A stretch of DNA of 29,607 bases from JALXCH01 sp964495805 (GCA_964495805.1 CAZBWV010000032.1:1-29607); one strand, 5' to 3'; shown: positions 8,801 through 15,730, counted from the stretch's first letter. Numbers and translations: made by a program. The notes: generated from the sequence alone by a model not told the origin.

Positions 8801-9179
8801 GCCGCAGAAGCCCAACCGGTGTGGTGATGATGACCGAATAAGGATTCTCCAGCAGAGAAACCAGAGCATGTAACCGGGTGCTGTGAAGCGCCGGGGCAAA
8901 CTGTCCCCGATCGTAGGGAATGACCTCTGCCTGCGGAAAGTAAAGCACTCGCGATGGCGGCAGCAATGCCTGCAGGTCGTCCGCTAACTTCTCCGCCTGC
9001 TCAGTATCCGGCACCACAGCCAGCAAACTGTTCTCTAAAAGTTCTACGGTGTAATCCAGCACAAAACCGGTTGCCGAACCGCTTAAACCTTTAACCGATA
9101 AGCGGGTATTCGCAAACAATTCCTCCCGAAAGCGATGGAATGCCGGTAATTCGAATAAAATGGACTTTAGTTTTAGCAT
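5871..9179 (-). CDS. mfd: Transcription-repair coupling factor Mfd
   Basis: Mfd removes RNA polymerase stalled at DNA lesions and recruits UvrA. From the ATG at 9177-9179 the protein is about 1102 aa, close to the usual 1100-1150. The N-terminal UvrB-like module (about 20-340) includes the TTPVGLLRR and GGIVDVF elements. The RNA-polymerase-interaction domain contains GDFVVHVDYGIGRF (about 430). The RecG-like translocase has Walker A GDVGFGKTE (about 577-584), a DEEQQFGV box, TATPIPRTL, and the helicase C-terminal GLDLPNCN and QLRGRVGRSE motifs. A TRCF D7 domain closes the protein. A TTG in frame at 9219-9221 would add 14 residues; neither start has a convincing Shine-Dalgarno site, and I prefer the ATG. 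The gene is upstream of and in the same direction as the foldase genes. Confidence 0.97.
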   Translation of the reverse strand: MLKLKSILFELPAFHRFREELFANTRLSVKGLSGSATGFVLDYTVELLENSLLAVVPDTEQAEKLADDLQALLPPSRVLYFPQAEVIPYDRGQFAPALHSTRLHALVSLLENPYSVIITTPVGLLRRIAPPEAIRRQVSYLQVGSELDRDFFIEWLVESGFERVPVIEEIGQFSVRGGIVDVFSYEAEVPYRIEFFDDEIESIREFDILSQLSVKQVNRIRIVARDISSREHATLFDYLPEGSVVFWDDLERIQKTVQEWWEHAGKIRSRNEVPLPEETSTYLPLQEIEQRASRFRQIFHIHFKDTRANALVDFGMQAPPKFQGNFKLFVKHLKTRLESAAHPPATVYIVYDKPSRRDRLEEILMEEMGHLPPVQFLEGDIHQGFTIPETGTEILTEHEIFNRIKARKHRRKLRVTGSLIRQLNSLQYGDFVVHVDYGIGRFVGTERLTVAGVQKDCVKLEYENQDILYVTLDKLNRIQKYVSEEGYKPQLTRLGSPEWERTKERTRKAAETIARDLVQLYAKRMSSQGHAFSEDTIWQKELEASFMYPDTPDQTRTTEEVKRDMERPRPMDRLICGDVGFGKTEVAIRAAFKAVMDGKQVAVLVPTTILAQQHFHTFRERLRNFPVNIEVLSRFRTRKEQTEVLERLKNGEVDIIIGTHRLLSSDVSFKDLGLLIIDEEQQFGVKHKEKLRQLRVNVDTLTLTATPIPRTLQMSLMGARDLSNIDTPPRNRLPIITEIATWDHDLIYRAITYEIDRGGQVFFVHNRVQTIEGVAALVKQIVPRARIAVAHGQMKERELERVMNDFYDRKYDVLVATMIIENGLDLPNCNTIIIDRADRFGLAQLYQLRGRVGRSERQAYAYLLVPPSERLSEVAMKRLYAIEEFTDLGSGLKIAMRDLEIRGAGNLLGHQQSGFINAVGFDLYQKILRETVEQLQEETLPEDLLQQRPKLPRVDATVEIDADMYLPDDYIPSGNEKVMIYHRLLHLESLSSIDRLVEEMRDRFGPLPDPAQKLIEMVRIKKLASQRFIKHVRIRGNRMTLTVDERIGESDYFIEKELPRYLNQQMAKINFSQSNGLKIHVPLKGKSIDDYLSFAKNFLQNL

Positions 9180-9262
9180 CAATCTGTTTTTCGTTAACCT
9201 GTCAACCTGTTCAGACCGCAAAAGTTAACATAAAGTTCCGGAAGAAGGAAAGGGAAATGAGG

Positions 9263-9297
9263 GAAATGTAAAATGTAAAATGAAAAATGTAAAATGT
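9263..9297. repeat. 7-bp tandem repeat, five units
   Basis: Five contiguous heptamers read GAAATGT, AAAATGT, AAAATGA, AAAATGT, AAAATGT. A sixth, imperfect copy (GAAATGA) lies two bases upstream at 9254-9260. The block is noncoding and starts about 84 bases upstream of the mfd ATG. Units are far too short and lack spacers for CRISPR; it is a microsatellite-like array. Confidence 0.85.
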
Positions 9298-9464
9298 AGG
9301 AAAGGTGGGGGTAAATACACGGATGTATAAACACATTTAAAAATTATTCGTTCTGTCGGTTTGTGGGGATGGGAATGGTTGGAGAAAAGTTTGTCGGAAT
9401 GGGACTGAGCAGTGCCGGTCAAAACCGACTTCTGCCAAATCTTAGCGGTTGCGTCATCTATTCA

Positions 9465-9493
9465 TTGAATACGAAAAATTCTCTGGTTATATT
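9465..9493 (+). promoter_or_regulatory. Sigma-70-like promoter for CBS gene
   Basis: TTGAAT (9465-9470) and TATATT (9488-9493) are separated by exactly 17 bases. They lie 83 bases upstream of the CBS-domain start codon on the same strand. A candidate with the same -10 hexamer, the same spacing and a one-base-different -35 (TTGATT) occurs at 13002-13030. Confidence 0.55.
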
Positions 9494-9576
9494 CCCTCTA
9501 CAATAAAATGTTCTTTAAAATCACTCATCGTTATTCAACAAACCGGATTCATTGAATTAAAAGGAGGAAACACACC

Positions 9577-9951
9577 ATGTTACGTGCTCGAGACATTATG
9601 ACGACGGAAGTGGTCACCATTTCGGGGGATAAAACGGTGGCCGAAGCCGTTCAGCTGATGCAGGAGAAAAAACTGCGTGCGCTGATTGTGGAACCCCGCG
9701 GTAAAGAGGATGCCTACGGGATGATTACGGAAACGGATGTCATCTACAAAGTGGTGGCTTACGGAGAAGACCCACAGCAAGTAAAGGTGCACGAAATCAT
9801 GACCAAACCGCTGATTGTGGTGAATCCCGATCTGACGGTAGAATATGTGGCGCGATTGTTTGCCATGACCGGTATTCGCCGGGCTCCGGTTATTCAGGAG
9901 AAGTTGATGGGTATTGTATCGGTAACTGATATTTTGCAGCGCGCGGTGTGA
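9577..9951 (+). CDS. Two-CBS-domain protein
   Basis: This 124-aa protein is almost entirely a tandem CBS (Bateman) module: CBS1 at about 7-60 (ARDIMTTEVVTISGDKTV) and CBS2 at about 68-122 (VHEIMTKPLIVVNPDLTV, then GIVSVTDIL). Such pairs bind adenosine nucleotides and usually report energy state to a partner protein. No effector domain is fused, so it would act in trans or as a dimer. AAAGGAGG lies 9 bases before the ATG, a very strong ribosome site. The gene is monocistronic by layout, with its own promoter upstream and a strong terminator downstream. Its partner is not apparent from the neighbours. Confidence 0.92.
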   Translation: MLRARDIMTTEVVTISGDKTVAEAVQLMQEKKLRALIVEPRGKEDAYGMITETDVIYKVVAYGEDPQQVKVHEIMTKPLIVVNPDLTVEYVARLFAMTGIRRAPVIQEKLMGIVSVTDILQRAV

Positions 9952-9967
9952 CGAACAAACGGTTCGT
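9951..9967 (+). other. Hairpin directly after CBS stop codon
   Basis: ACGAAC (9951-9956) pairs with GTTCGT (9962-9967) around a 5-base loop, starting at the last base of the TGA stop. No T-run follows, so it is not a terminator by itself. It may protect the mRNA 3' end or simply precede the real terminator about 35 bases on. Confidence 0.35.
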
Positions 9968-10002
9968 TCAGGTGAATTTGTTTTCTGGCTAACTTGTTCA
10001 CG

Positions 10003-10035
10003 ATCGCCGGAGCCACCACTCCGGCGATTTTATTT
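10003..10035 (+). terminator. Strong intrinsic terminator after CBS gene
   Basis: ATCGCCGGAG (10003-10012) and CTCCGGCGAT (10019-10028) form a perfect 10-bp GC-rich stem with a 6-base loop, followed by TTTATTT. It terminates the plus-strand CBS transcript. The opposite strand lacks a T-run after the stem, so it is less likely to stop the convergent MFS transcript, whose stop codon (10034-10036) abuts it. Confidence 0.9.
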
Positions 10036-11299
10036 AAGCGTTTTTCGCATGCGTGGTTTCGGAGTGCACCCGCGCCAAACGGAATAACAGAAGTAAAATA
10101 GTGCCCAGACCCATCAGAGCTATTCCCACCCCGAATCGGTCTGCCAATCCCCCCACCACCGGACTAAACAGGGCCACCCACACAGCCCGACTCTGGTTTT
10201 CCACAGAGAGCATGGTGGCCATCCGCCGGGAGTCGGTAACTTCTCCCACATAGCCCACCATCATGGGACGCTGGAAATTCTGAATGATGAAGATGCCCAA
10301 AAATGCCACAACAGCCAGGGGATGGAAGTGAACCAGAACCGCCAGACCGGCCAGAAAATAGATGAAAATATTCATCAGGTAGTTAGTATTTAGTGCACGG
10401 GCGGGATGCCCGATGGTACGCTGAAACTGACCTGCCATCCGGCTGGCCCGGGAAGAGAGAAGAAAAATAAAAAAATAAACCACCCCCACTAACAGCGAAG
10501 TACGTTTTTCGGCAGAAAGATACAGTAGCACCGGAAGTGCCACCGCCCAGCTTTTTAGAATTGGCTGCAGATAATCCTTGCTAATTTTGTAAGAGGCGGA
10601 AACCAGTGAGGAATTCAGCACTGTGCGGCGCAGCGGAAGATTGAGGTAAATTTCCCGAAAGCTTTCCCGGGTAAAGCGGGCAAACTCCCGCAGGGTCGGG
10701 CGCGCGGTTTTGTGGCTGCCATCCAGTTCGCGGGGATAGGTCAGCATCAGGAGCAGGTCGATGGTGTAAGGAATGGTGGAAGCCAGAAACACGATGCGAA
10801 AGGAACCACTGTAAAACACCAGTCCGGCAGCAATCAGCGAGGAGATTGCAGAACCCAGTTGGGAACAGGAACGCGTGCGACCGTAATAATCCACTTTTAG
10901 ATGCTCCAGCCCTTTCAGCTTCAGATATTCCAGAATCATTGCCTTGTGGGTTCCGCTGCGGAAGGTGTCTCCCATGGCGTAAAGCACCATGGCAGCGGCA
11001 CAAAACCAGAAGCTGGTTCCCAGCAAATAGAAGGCGGAAAAAGAGAGTAAATAGGAGGAAAAGGAGGTCACCATGGCGCGACGGCGACCAACCATATCCG
11101 CCACCACGCCAGTGGGAATCTCCAGTAAATTGATGCTCACCTCGCGGATGGAAAACAGCAAACCAATCTGCAAAAAGCTCAGCCCCATCTCCCGAAAAAA
11201 CAGCATGATGAACGGGTCGAAGAAACGCAGATTCTTGAAAAATCCGTACGCACAAAATTTGTAAAACTGTACATCTTTCGGGATTTTCGGGCTCATCAT
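10034..11299 (-). CDS. MFS transporter
   Basis: This 421-aa integral membrane protein has about 12 hydrophobic segments and the usual MFS length. The loop after helix 2 carries the MFS motif-A-like sequence GVVADMVGRRRAM (about 63-75), and a related GGLADRFGVGIA occurs in the second half (about 385). The start has two consecutive ATG codons; AGGA lies 4 and 7 bases upstream of them, so either could be used. The substrate cannot be told from sequence. It lies 132 bases downstream of the 278-aa membrane protein gene on the same strand and converges on the CBS gene. Expression with its upstream neighbour is possible but not shown. Confidence 0.88.
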   Translation of the reverse strand: MMSPKIPKDVQFYKFCAYGFFKNLRFFDPFIMLFFREMGLSFLQIGLLFSIREVSINLLEIPTGVVADMVGRRRAMVTSFSSYLLSFSAFYLLGTSFWFCAAAMVLYAMGDTFRSGTHKAMILEYLKLKGLEHLKVDYYGRTRSCSQLGSAISSLIAAGLVFYSGSFRIVFLASTIPYTIDLLLMLTYPRELDGSHKTARPTLREFARFTRESFREIYLNLPLRRTVLNSSLVSASYKISKDYLQPILKSWAVALPVLLYLSAEKRTSLLVGVVYFFIFLLSSRASRMAGQFQRTIGHPARALNTNYLMNIFIYFLAGLAVLVHFHPLAVVAFLGIFIIQNFQRPMMVGYVGEVTDSRRMATMLSVENQSRAVWVALFSPVVGGLADRFGVGIALMGLGTILLLLFRLARVHSETTHAKNA

Positions 11300-11343
11300 C
11301 CGTCCTGTTTCGTTTTCAAAATCCCGGATTCCGATTCTGAACC

Positions 11344-11364
11344 GGCAACCGCATTTCCGTTGCC
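11344..11364 (-). other. Hairpin in MFS leader
   Basis: GGCAAC (11344-11349) and GTTGCC (11359-11364) form a 6-bp stem with a 9-base loop, in the gap between the 278-aa membrane protein gene and the MFS gene. No T-run follows on the minus strand. It may be a leader structure; no riboswitch family is recognised. Confidence 0.25.
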
Positions 11365-11431
11365 CATCGGAGGATGATGGTTAGTTAAAACTTCCCACGG
11401 AATCTGCGATGTCGCTCCACTTTACTATCGG

Positions 11432-12268
11432 TTATTGCCCCATTTTGGTATAATCGATTTCCGAGCCGAACATGCTGTGAGGAATCAGATACACGGCAAA
11501 CATGAGCACCGCTGCAAACAGAATGGAACCCCGCGAAACGTGTTCCCCGCGATTTCGCCACCAGGCATAAAGCCATCCGACCATGGCAATCAGTGTTTTG
11601 TTGTCGGTTAAATCCCAGCCAAATGGGATGCCCGTCCACAATGCACCAAAGGCGTACTTCTGTACCAGTGGTCCCAGAATAAATCCGCCCACAAACAGAA
11701 ACGCAATGGTCCACCGCATGTAACGTTTGGCATTTCCTTCGGCATCCAGCGCCTCCAGTGCTGTGCGACTGGAAAGGAACATGGCAAAGAACATGAAGAA
11801 AATATGGGGAATCAGCACTGCAGCCGGAACGCTCCCTTTATAGCGTAGAATCACCGGTTCCTGTCCGGTTAACGAAACTTCCTGAACGTCCCGTTTCAAA
11901 TACACGTAATACATCACTTTTCCTGCGGGAGGTTGTTTGGGCAGTGCCGCCACAAGCCTGTCCCCCTCCCGACGCATGGGAGTCACCGTCCACGGATCGT
12001 GCGATTTGTAGCGTCGGTATTTGATGTAGCCGGTGATGGCGGTGTCCGGCACCACGATTTCGATGGGTGCCTCCTTGTCGGTGGTTTCGCTGCGCAGCAG
12101 TTTAAAGGAGATGGTCTGCCCGCCAATGGTAACTTCTCCCCGTACCGGGTAGGTAGGACCGGTGGTACGCTGATAGTGGGCTGCCAGAATGGTGATGACA
12201 AAAGCAATCACCCAGAGCAACCATTTATGTTGGGTTATATGAATACTCCATGAATTATTTTTAGCCAT
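11432..12268 (-). CDS. Unrecognised membrane protein with periplasmic beta domain
   Basis: I do not recognise this 278-aa protein as a named family. It has one N-terminal membrane helix (about 17-31) and then a polar, beta-rich region (about 40-145) that resembles an Ig/E-set fold (SHDPWTVTPMRREGDRLVA, GKVMYYVYL). Four C-terminal helices follow, at about 148-166, 184-204, 222-238 and 249-268. Two helices carry the same IPH motif (H155 and H264). A tryptophan-rich stretch, WTGIPFGWDLTDNKTL (211-226), loosely recalls the WWD-type segment of cytochrome c assembly proteins, but the match is weak. GAAAGGAG lies just upstream of the ATG. It is divergent from the 180-aa gene and upstream of the MFS gene. 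A heme- or redox-linked role is speculation. Confidence 0.75.
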   Translation of the reverse strand: MAKNNSWSIHITQHKWLLWVIAFVITILAAHYQRTTGPTYPVRGEVTIGGQTISFKLLRSETTDKEAPIEIVVPDTAITGYIKYRRYKSHDPWTVTPMRREGDRLVAALPKQPPAGKVMYYVYLKRDVQEVSLTGQEPVILRYKGSVPAAVLIPHIFFMFFAMFLSSRTALEALDAEGNAKRYMRWTIAFLFVGGFILGPLVQKYAFGALWTGIPFGWDLTDNKTLIAMVGWLYAWWRNRGEHVSRGSILFAAVLMFAVYLIPHSMFGSEIDYTKMGQ

Positions 12269-12300
12269 GGCTCTCCTTTCCTGTTTCGGTGAATGGGTCG

Positions 12301-12330
12301 ATTAATTGAATTTTTCCATCTTCTTGGCAA
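12301..12330 (-). promoter_or_regulatory. Possible promoter for 278-aa membrane protein gene
   Basis: On the minus strand, TTGCCA (12330-12325) is followed after 18 bases by ATTAAT (12306-12301), about 33 bases before the ATG at 12268. The -35 is good and the -10 is weak. It lies in the 169-base divergent gap facing the 180-aa gene. Confidence 0.3.
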
Positions 12331-12437
12331 TATGGGATATAAGTGAAAAAACGTCTTTGTTCTAAAAACAGCCCGTCTTAATTTATTTCGGGAAACCCGG
12401 AATTACAAGTTTGATGTGAAACACGGAGATCGGTTGC

Positions 12438-12980
12438 ATGCTGGCGTTTTTGCAGAAGATTAAAGAACTGGGAGTGAATTTTTCGGTATCGCCCCTGTGT
12501 TTGCTTGTTCCGCAGGAAAATGCCCGGGCGGTGCTGAAACAGCTCACCCGGCATGTTGCGGAGGTGGAAGATGTTGCGGTAAATCTTCGGGAAGGGCAGG
12601 CAGAGCTCACCTTGCATCTTCGTTATCGGATGCATTTTACCATAAAATTGTTTCTCGCTCCGGGAACAGTGGAGATTCAGGAAGATGTGGCCAGAGTTGA
12701 GCTGATTCAACAAAAACCGCCGGAGATTCGTGGCCAGAATATCATCGCCACCAAATTTCTGCAAAACGCGTTTAAAATATTCCGTTCCCGGGTTTACCAG
12801 CTCATTTCCCGGAAGGTGGAATATCTGGAGCTGGACAACCGACGGATCAGATTGGAAGTGCCATTGCGGGAGTATGTGAGCGAGAAAGTCATTAAAATAT
12901 TCCGATTCGTCACCATCGAGAAATACACGTTTGAGGATCAAAAAATCCGTCTTTACCTGAAGATTTTTCCCACAACCTGA
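12438..12980 (+). CDS. Unrecognised 180-aa protein
   Basis: I do not recognise this protein. It lacks a signal peptide and membrane helices. Short amphipathic strands and helices alternate: ELTLHLRYRMHFTIKLFL in the middle, FLQNAFKIFRSRVYQLI as a likely amphipathic helix, and strands such as YLELDNRRIRLEVPL and KIRLYLKIFP near the end. The pattern of paired strands rich in branched residues suggests a compact alpha/beta or lipid-binding-like fold, but that is only an impression. GGAG lies 9 bases upstream of the ATG. It diverges from the membrane protein gene at 11432-12268. A separate promoter follows it, so it is not necessarily in the next operon. Confidence 0.72.
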   Translation: MLAFLQKIKELGVNFSVSPLCLLVPQENARAVLKQLTRHVAEVEDVAVNLREGQAELTLHLRYRMHFTIKLFLAPGTVEIQEDVARVELIQQKPPEIRGQNIIATKFLQNAFKIFRSRVYQLISRKVEYLELDNRRIRLEVPLREYVSEKVIKIFRFVTIEKYTFEDQKIRLYLKIFPTT

Positions 12981-13001
12981 TCTGGCAATCCGGCTTTCCG
13001 G

Positions 13002-13030
13002 TTGATTCCCCTCCGGCCCGGTTTTATATT
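13002..13030 (+). promoter_or_regulatory. Sigma-70-like promoter for 442-aa gene cluster
   Basis: TTGATT (13002-13007) and TATATT (13025-13030) are 17 bases apart, 65 bases before the start codon of the 442-aa membrane protein. Spacing and -10 match the candidate promoter at 9465-9493, which supports both. Confidence 0.55.
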
Positions 13031-13094
13031 TTTAACAGGAATCCAGTTCACAACAGGGAGTTGAAACCAGAACCATACTAAATCTGGAGGGGTT

Positions 13095-14423
13095 ATGGGC
13101 ACGACTCGTTATTGGCGGACACTCATAGTGCTTCTGGGCGTTGTCTTTCCCGGAATGCTGCTGGCGGAGGATGTTCCTCCTCACTCACCTCCCAATTATG
13201 TGTTCCTCATTCTCATTGCGCTGATGGGCATTATCGTGGTGATGACTATTTTTTCGTTTCTGTACATGCAGCGTCGCATCCTGAACAATTGTACCGACCC
13301 GGACTGCCTGAAGGAATATTTTGAGCTCCCCTTTGGTGTGCCCATTGGGACGGTTCGTTCGGTGATTACCTTTATTATCATTGCCATCGGAATGATGTTC
13401 TTTGCCCTGAAAGTATTTTACGGCGACGTTATTGATATTCCCGAGACGCTGGTAAATATTATCATGGCGGTCATCGCATTCTATTTTGGAACCCGTTCCG
13501 CGGCACGTTTTCCGCAGCGGGTGAGCACCAAACCAGCAACCGAACCGGTTCATCCGGAGGAAAAATCGCGCATTCGCCAGGCGCTGGAACGGGCCAGAAA
13601 AATGATTGATCAGGTGGATGAAGTGAAAAAGATTTTGCCGGAGGAACAGGAAAAAAAGGTCGATGAGTTGCTGGATACCGCGCGGGAATATCTGGACAGG
13701 GCAGAAAAAGCCGAGCGGGAAGGTCAATACAGCGTAGCCGGGACGGTGGCCGATATGCTGGAGAATTTGCTGAACAAACAGAACGGACTGAAGGACTTGC
13801 TGCAAAACATTGTGGGAACCATTGGAACCATCATCGGAGCCAATCCTTCTCTGGCACTGGTGGGTGGTGCCCTGCGCATCGGGAGTACCCTGGCCGGGGA
13901 CGCCTACGACCGCTGGCGAAAACGTGTGCTGGATATGCCCATCCGGGTGGGAGAAGTCAATCCGAATATCCTGGATGCCGATACCGCCGAATCCATTTTT
14001 ATTTCCATCGACCTGTTCAAACGAAGTTTTCAGAAAGAATTGTTGAGCAATCAACCGGAAGATAAAGCCAGACTGCTTGGCATTTTAAAGGATCTGGCCA
14101 CCGGAGAATCCATGGAAGAATTGTACCAGAAATATCGTGACCGGATTCAGGGGACACCGGAGGAATTTTCCGCTTCGGTAAATCTGCTTCGGGAAATGCT
14201 GGTGGATGTGGAAATCGATCGATCGCTGCGCAATTTCGATTTCGGCGAACTGGAAAATTACCAGAATTTTATTCATTATCTGAATATGCTCAAGGACGAC
14301 AAAGAAGGTAGTGTGGTATTGAATGAACTGATGCGACTGATCGATAAGTTGCGTGAGAAGAACGTGGATGTTCATAAAATTCTGGAATATTTGCGTGAGT
14401 TGAAAAAGCAATTTAAATGGTAA
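13095..14423 (+). CDS. Unrecognised membrane protein with coiled-coil region
   Basis: This 442-aa protein matches no named family I know. It opens with a likely signal peptide (hydrophobic 9-24, LLAED at the end) and has membrane helices at about 35-57, 86-108 and 118-136. Between the first two lies a short loop with C66 and C71. The third helix ends in FYFGTRSA, and the element LPFGVPIGTVRSVITF precedes helix two. I recall a similar G-xx-RS-hydrophobic / FYFGSR pair in diverse uncharacterised membrane proteins. A charged helical region (about 155-215) follows, then a glycine-rich hydrophobic stretch (232-268) and a long helical C-terminus ending in lysines. GGAGGGG lies just upstream of the ATG. 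It is followed 45 bases later by a lipoprotein gene, suggesting a shared envelope function. Confidence 0.78.
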   Translation: MGTTRYWRTLIVLLGVVFPGMLLAEDVPPHSPPNYVFLILIALMGIIVVMTIFSFLYMQRRILNNCTDPDCLKEYFELPFGVPIGTVRSVITFIIIAIGMMFFALKVFYGDVIDIPETLVNIIMAVIAFYFGTRSAARFPQRVSTKPATEPVHPEEKSRIRQALERARKMIDQVDEVKKILPEEQEKKVDELLDTAREYLDRAEKAEREGQYSVAGTVADMLENLLNKQNGLKDLLQNIVGTIGTIIGANPSLALVGGALRIGSTLAGDAYDRWRKRVLDMPIRVGEVNPNILDADTAESIFISIDLFKRSFQKELLSNQPEDKARLLGILKDLATGESMEELYQKYRDRIQGTPEEFSASVNLLREMLVDVEIDRSLRNFDFGELENYQNFIHYLNMLKDDKEGSVVLNELMRLIDKLREKNVDVHKILEYLRELKKQFKW

Positions 14424-14468
14424 AACGTTTCGGTTACGGTTATTTATTCAGTAAAGAGGGGGAAGTTT

Positions 14469-15308
14469 ATGGAATCACTTGGTCAATACCGGAAGATTCG
14501 TCTGGGAATCGTTCTTTTGTTTCTGGCCCTGATGGCCACGGAATTCCTGAGCGGGTGTATGCCCTCCCGGTTGAAAAAACTGAAAACCTGGCACCAGAAT
14601 GGGCTGTACGAACAGGTGGTGCAATCAAAAATCGATTGCATCGATGCCTCGCCGGAATGCTTTGAGATCAAGCTCATCCGGGCGGATAGTTACTATCGCC
14701 TGGAGAAGTACGACCAGGCTTACGTATATGTGAAAGATGCCCTGGAGCGAGCCTCGGCCAAAGTGGACCCATCCGACCTGGTCAGTGCTTACACATTGTA
14801 CTCCGAGCTGCTGTTCGAAAAAGCCAAAAAGACGGATCAGTTTGTGCAGAAGCGGCATTTTGTGAATCAGTTGCTAACGAATGTGGAACAGGCTCTTCAG
14901 GTTAACGCAGCATTTACCAGCACACCCCAGGGGAAGGAGACCCAGAAAACGCTGGTGCAGTTAAAAGCGGAAGCGTTGCTGATGAAGATGGACCTGGTGG
15001 AACCGGATAGCCTGGATTCATTTTATCAGCAATTGTGCCAGACGGCGGATGAACTGGAAACTTATTTCCCGGATCAGGGGTACCGAAAATATTACTGTTT
15101 GCGCGGGGAATTCAAGCAGTTGCTTCCTGAGCTGAAAAGAGCCATTATCACCGGCGAGACTCTGGCTCCGGAGGTCAAATCCCGACTGATGGAAATTCAG
15201 AACCAGGCGCGGGCACTTCAGCAAATGCCCCTTTACCGGCACGGATATGCCGGAGCCATCGATCTGTTTCTGGACAATCTGGAGCGTTTTTTAAGTCAAC
15301 TGGAATAG
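14469..15308 (+). CDS. Helical (TPR-like) lipoprotein
   Basis: This 279-aa protein has a hydrophobic signal (11-24) and the lipobox FLSGC with C30, so it is probably a lipoprotein. The rest is almost all helical. The first third shows TPR-like spacing (WHQNGLYEQVVQSKIDCID, then YYRLEKYDQAYVYVKDALE), and the remainder is unrelated helices with few clear repeats. No enzyme motif is visible. GGGGGAAG precedes the ATG. It lies between the 442-aa membrane protein gene (45 bp upstream) and acpS (8 bp downstream). A role as an assembly or scaffold partner of the upstream membrane protein is inferred from position only. Confidence 0.78.
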   Translation: MESLGQYRKIRLGIVLLFLALMATEFLSGCMPSRLKKLKTWHQNGLYEQVVQSKIDCIDASPECFEIKLIRADSYYRLEKYDQAYVYVKDALERASAKVDPSDLVSAYTLYSELLFEKAKKTDQFVQKRHFVNQLLTNVEQALQVNAAFTSTPQGKETQKTLVQLKAEALLMKMDLVEPDSLDSFYQQLCQTADELETYFPDQGYRKYYCLRGEFKQLLPELKRAIITGETLAPEVKSRLMEIQNQARALQQMPLYRHGYAGAIDLFLDNLERFLSQLE

Positions 15309-15316
15309 GGGATCGA

Positions 15317-15688
15317 ATGTCGGTTTACTCGGTAGGCATCGATGTGATCGAAATTGAGCGGGTGGAAAAGGCGATTGCCCGCTATGGCGAGCGGTTTTTA
15401 AAACGGATTTACACCGAGCAGGAGGTGGAATACTGTCGGCGAAAAGCAGATGCCAGCAGTTTTGCTGTACGGTTTGCAGCCAAGGAAGCGGTGGCGAAGG
15501 CGCTGGGGCTGGGAATCAGCCAGGGAGTTCGCTGGACAGATGTGGAAGTGCTCAACGATCCGCACGGTAAACCGTATGTTCGGCTGCATGGTCGGATGGC
15601 GGAATTGTTACAGGGAAAAACGGTGCATCTTTCTCTCTCCCATTCCCGAACCTGTGCAGTGGCAATGGTAGTGTTGGACGATAAGTAG
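15317..15688 (+). CDS. acpS: Holo-[acyl-carrier-protein] synthase
   Basis: AcpS transfers the phosphopantetheine arm of CoA to acyl carrier protein, an essential cytoplasmic step for fatty acid synthesis. The 123-aa length is typical. The N-terminal GIDVIEIERVEKAI carries the metal-binding D9, and RFAAKEAVAKALG carries the catalytic-site E57. FLKRIYTEQEVEYC and the C-terminal LSLSHSRTCAVAMV complete the family signature. A GGGGAT stretch lies a few bases before the ATG. The gene follows the lipoprotein gene by 8 bases and converges on the fapA gene with only 42 bases between, where I see no clear terminator on either strand. The pairing with the two envelope genes is probably only transcriptional. 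Confidence 0.96.
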   Translation: MSVYSVGIDVIEIERVEKAIARYGERFLKRIYTEQEVEYCRRKADASSFAVRFAAKEAVAKALGLGISQGVRWTDVEVLNDPHGKPYVRLHGRMAELLQGKTVHLSLSHSRTCAVAMVVLDDK

Positions 15689-15730
15689 GAGATGACCGGA
15701 TAATCAAAATTTGAACTGATGGGGCGGGGA

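Larger units (their letters stand above)
9180..9576. other. Intergenic region between mfd and CBS gene
   Basis: This divergent gap of about 400 bases holds the mfd leader on one side and the CBS-gene promoter on the other. It also contains a 7-bp tandem repeat (9263-9297). A short open frame here is low in complexity and has no ribosome site. I see no RNA gene or riboswitch, and I could not identify a convincing mfd promoter. Confidence 0.6.

Noticed and set aside
7953..8873. Plus-strand open frame (306 aa) within mfd
   Set aside because: It is a shadow of mfd, whose protein matches the known family throughout.
9263..9297. CRISPR-like array
   Set aside because: Units are 7 bp, contiguous and without spacers, and no cas gene is nearby.
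9225..9422. Minus-strand open frame (65 aa) upstream of mfd
   Set aside because: It is low in complexity, rich in Phe/His/Pro, covers the tandem repeat and has no ribosome site.
12981..13020. Terminator after the 180-aa gene
   Set aside because: CCGG pairs give only a 4-bp stem and no T-run; the stretch is better explained as part of a promoter region.
13185..14054. Minus-strand open frame (289 aa)
   Set aside because: It is antisense to the 442-aa membrane protein, which has a promoter, ribosome site and plausible topology.
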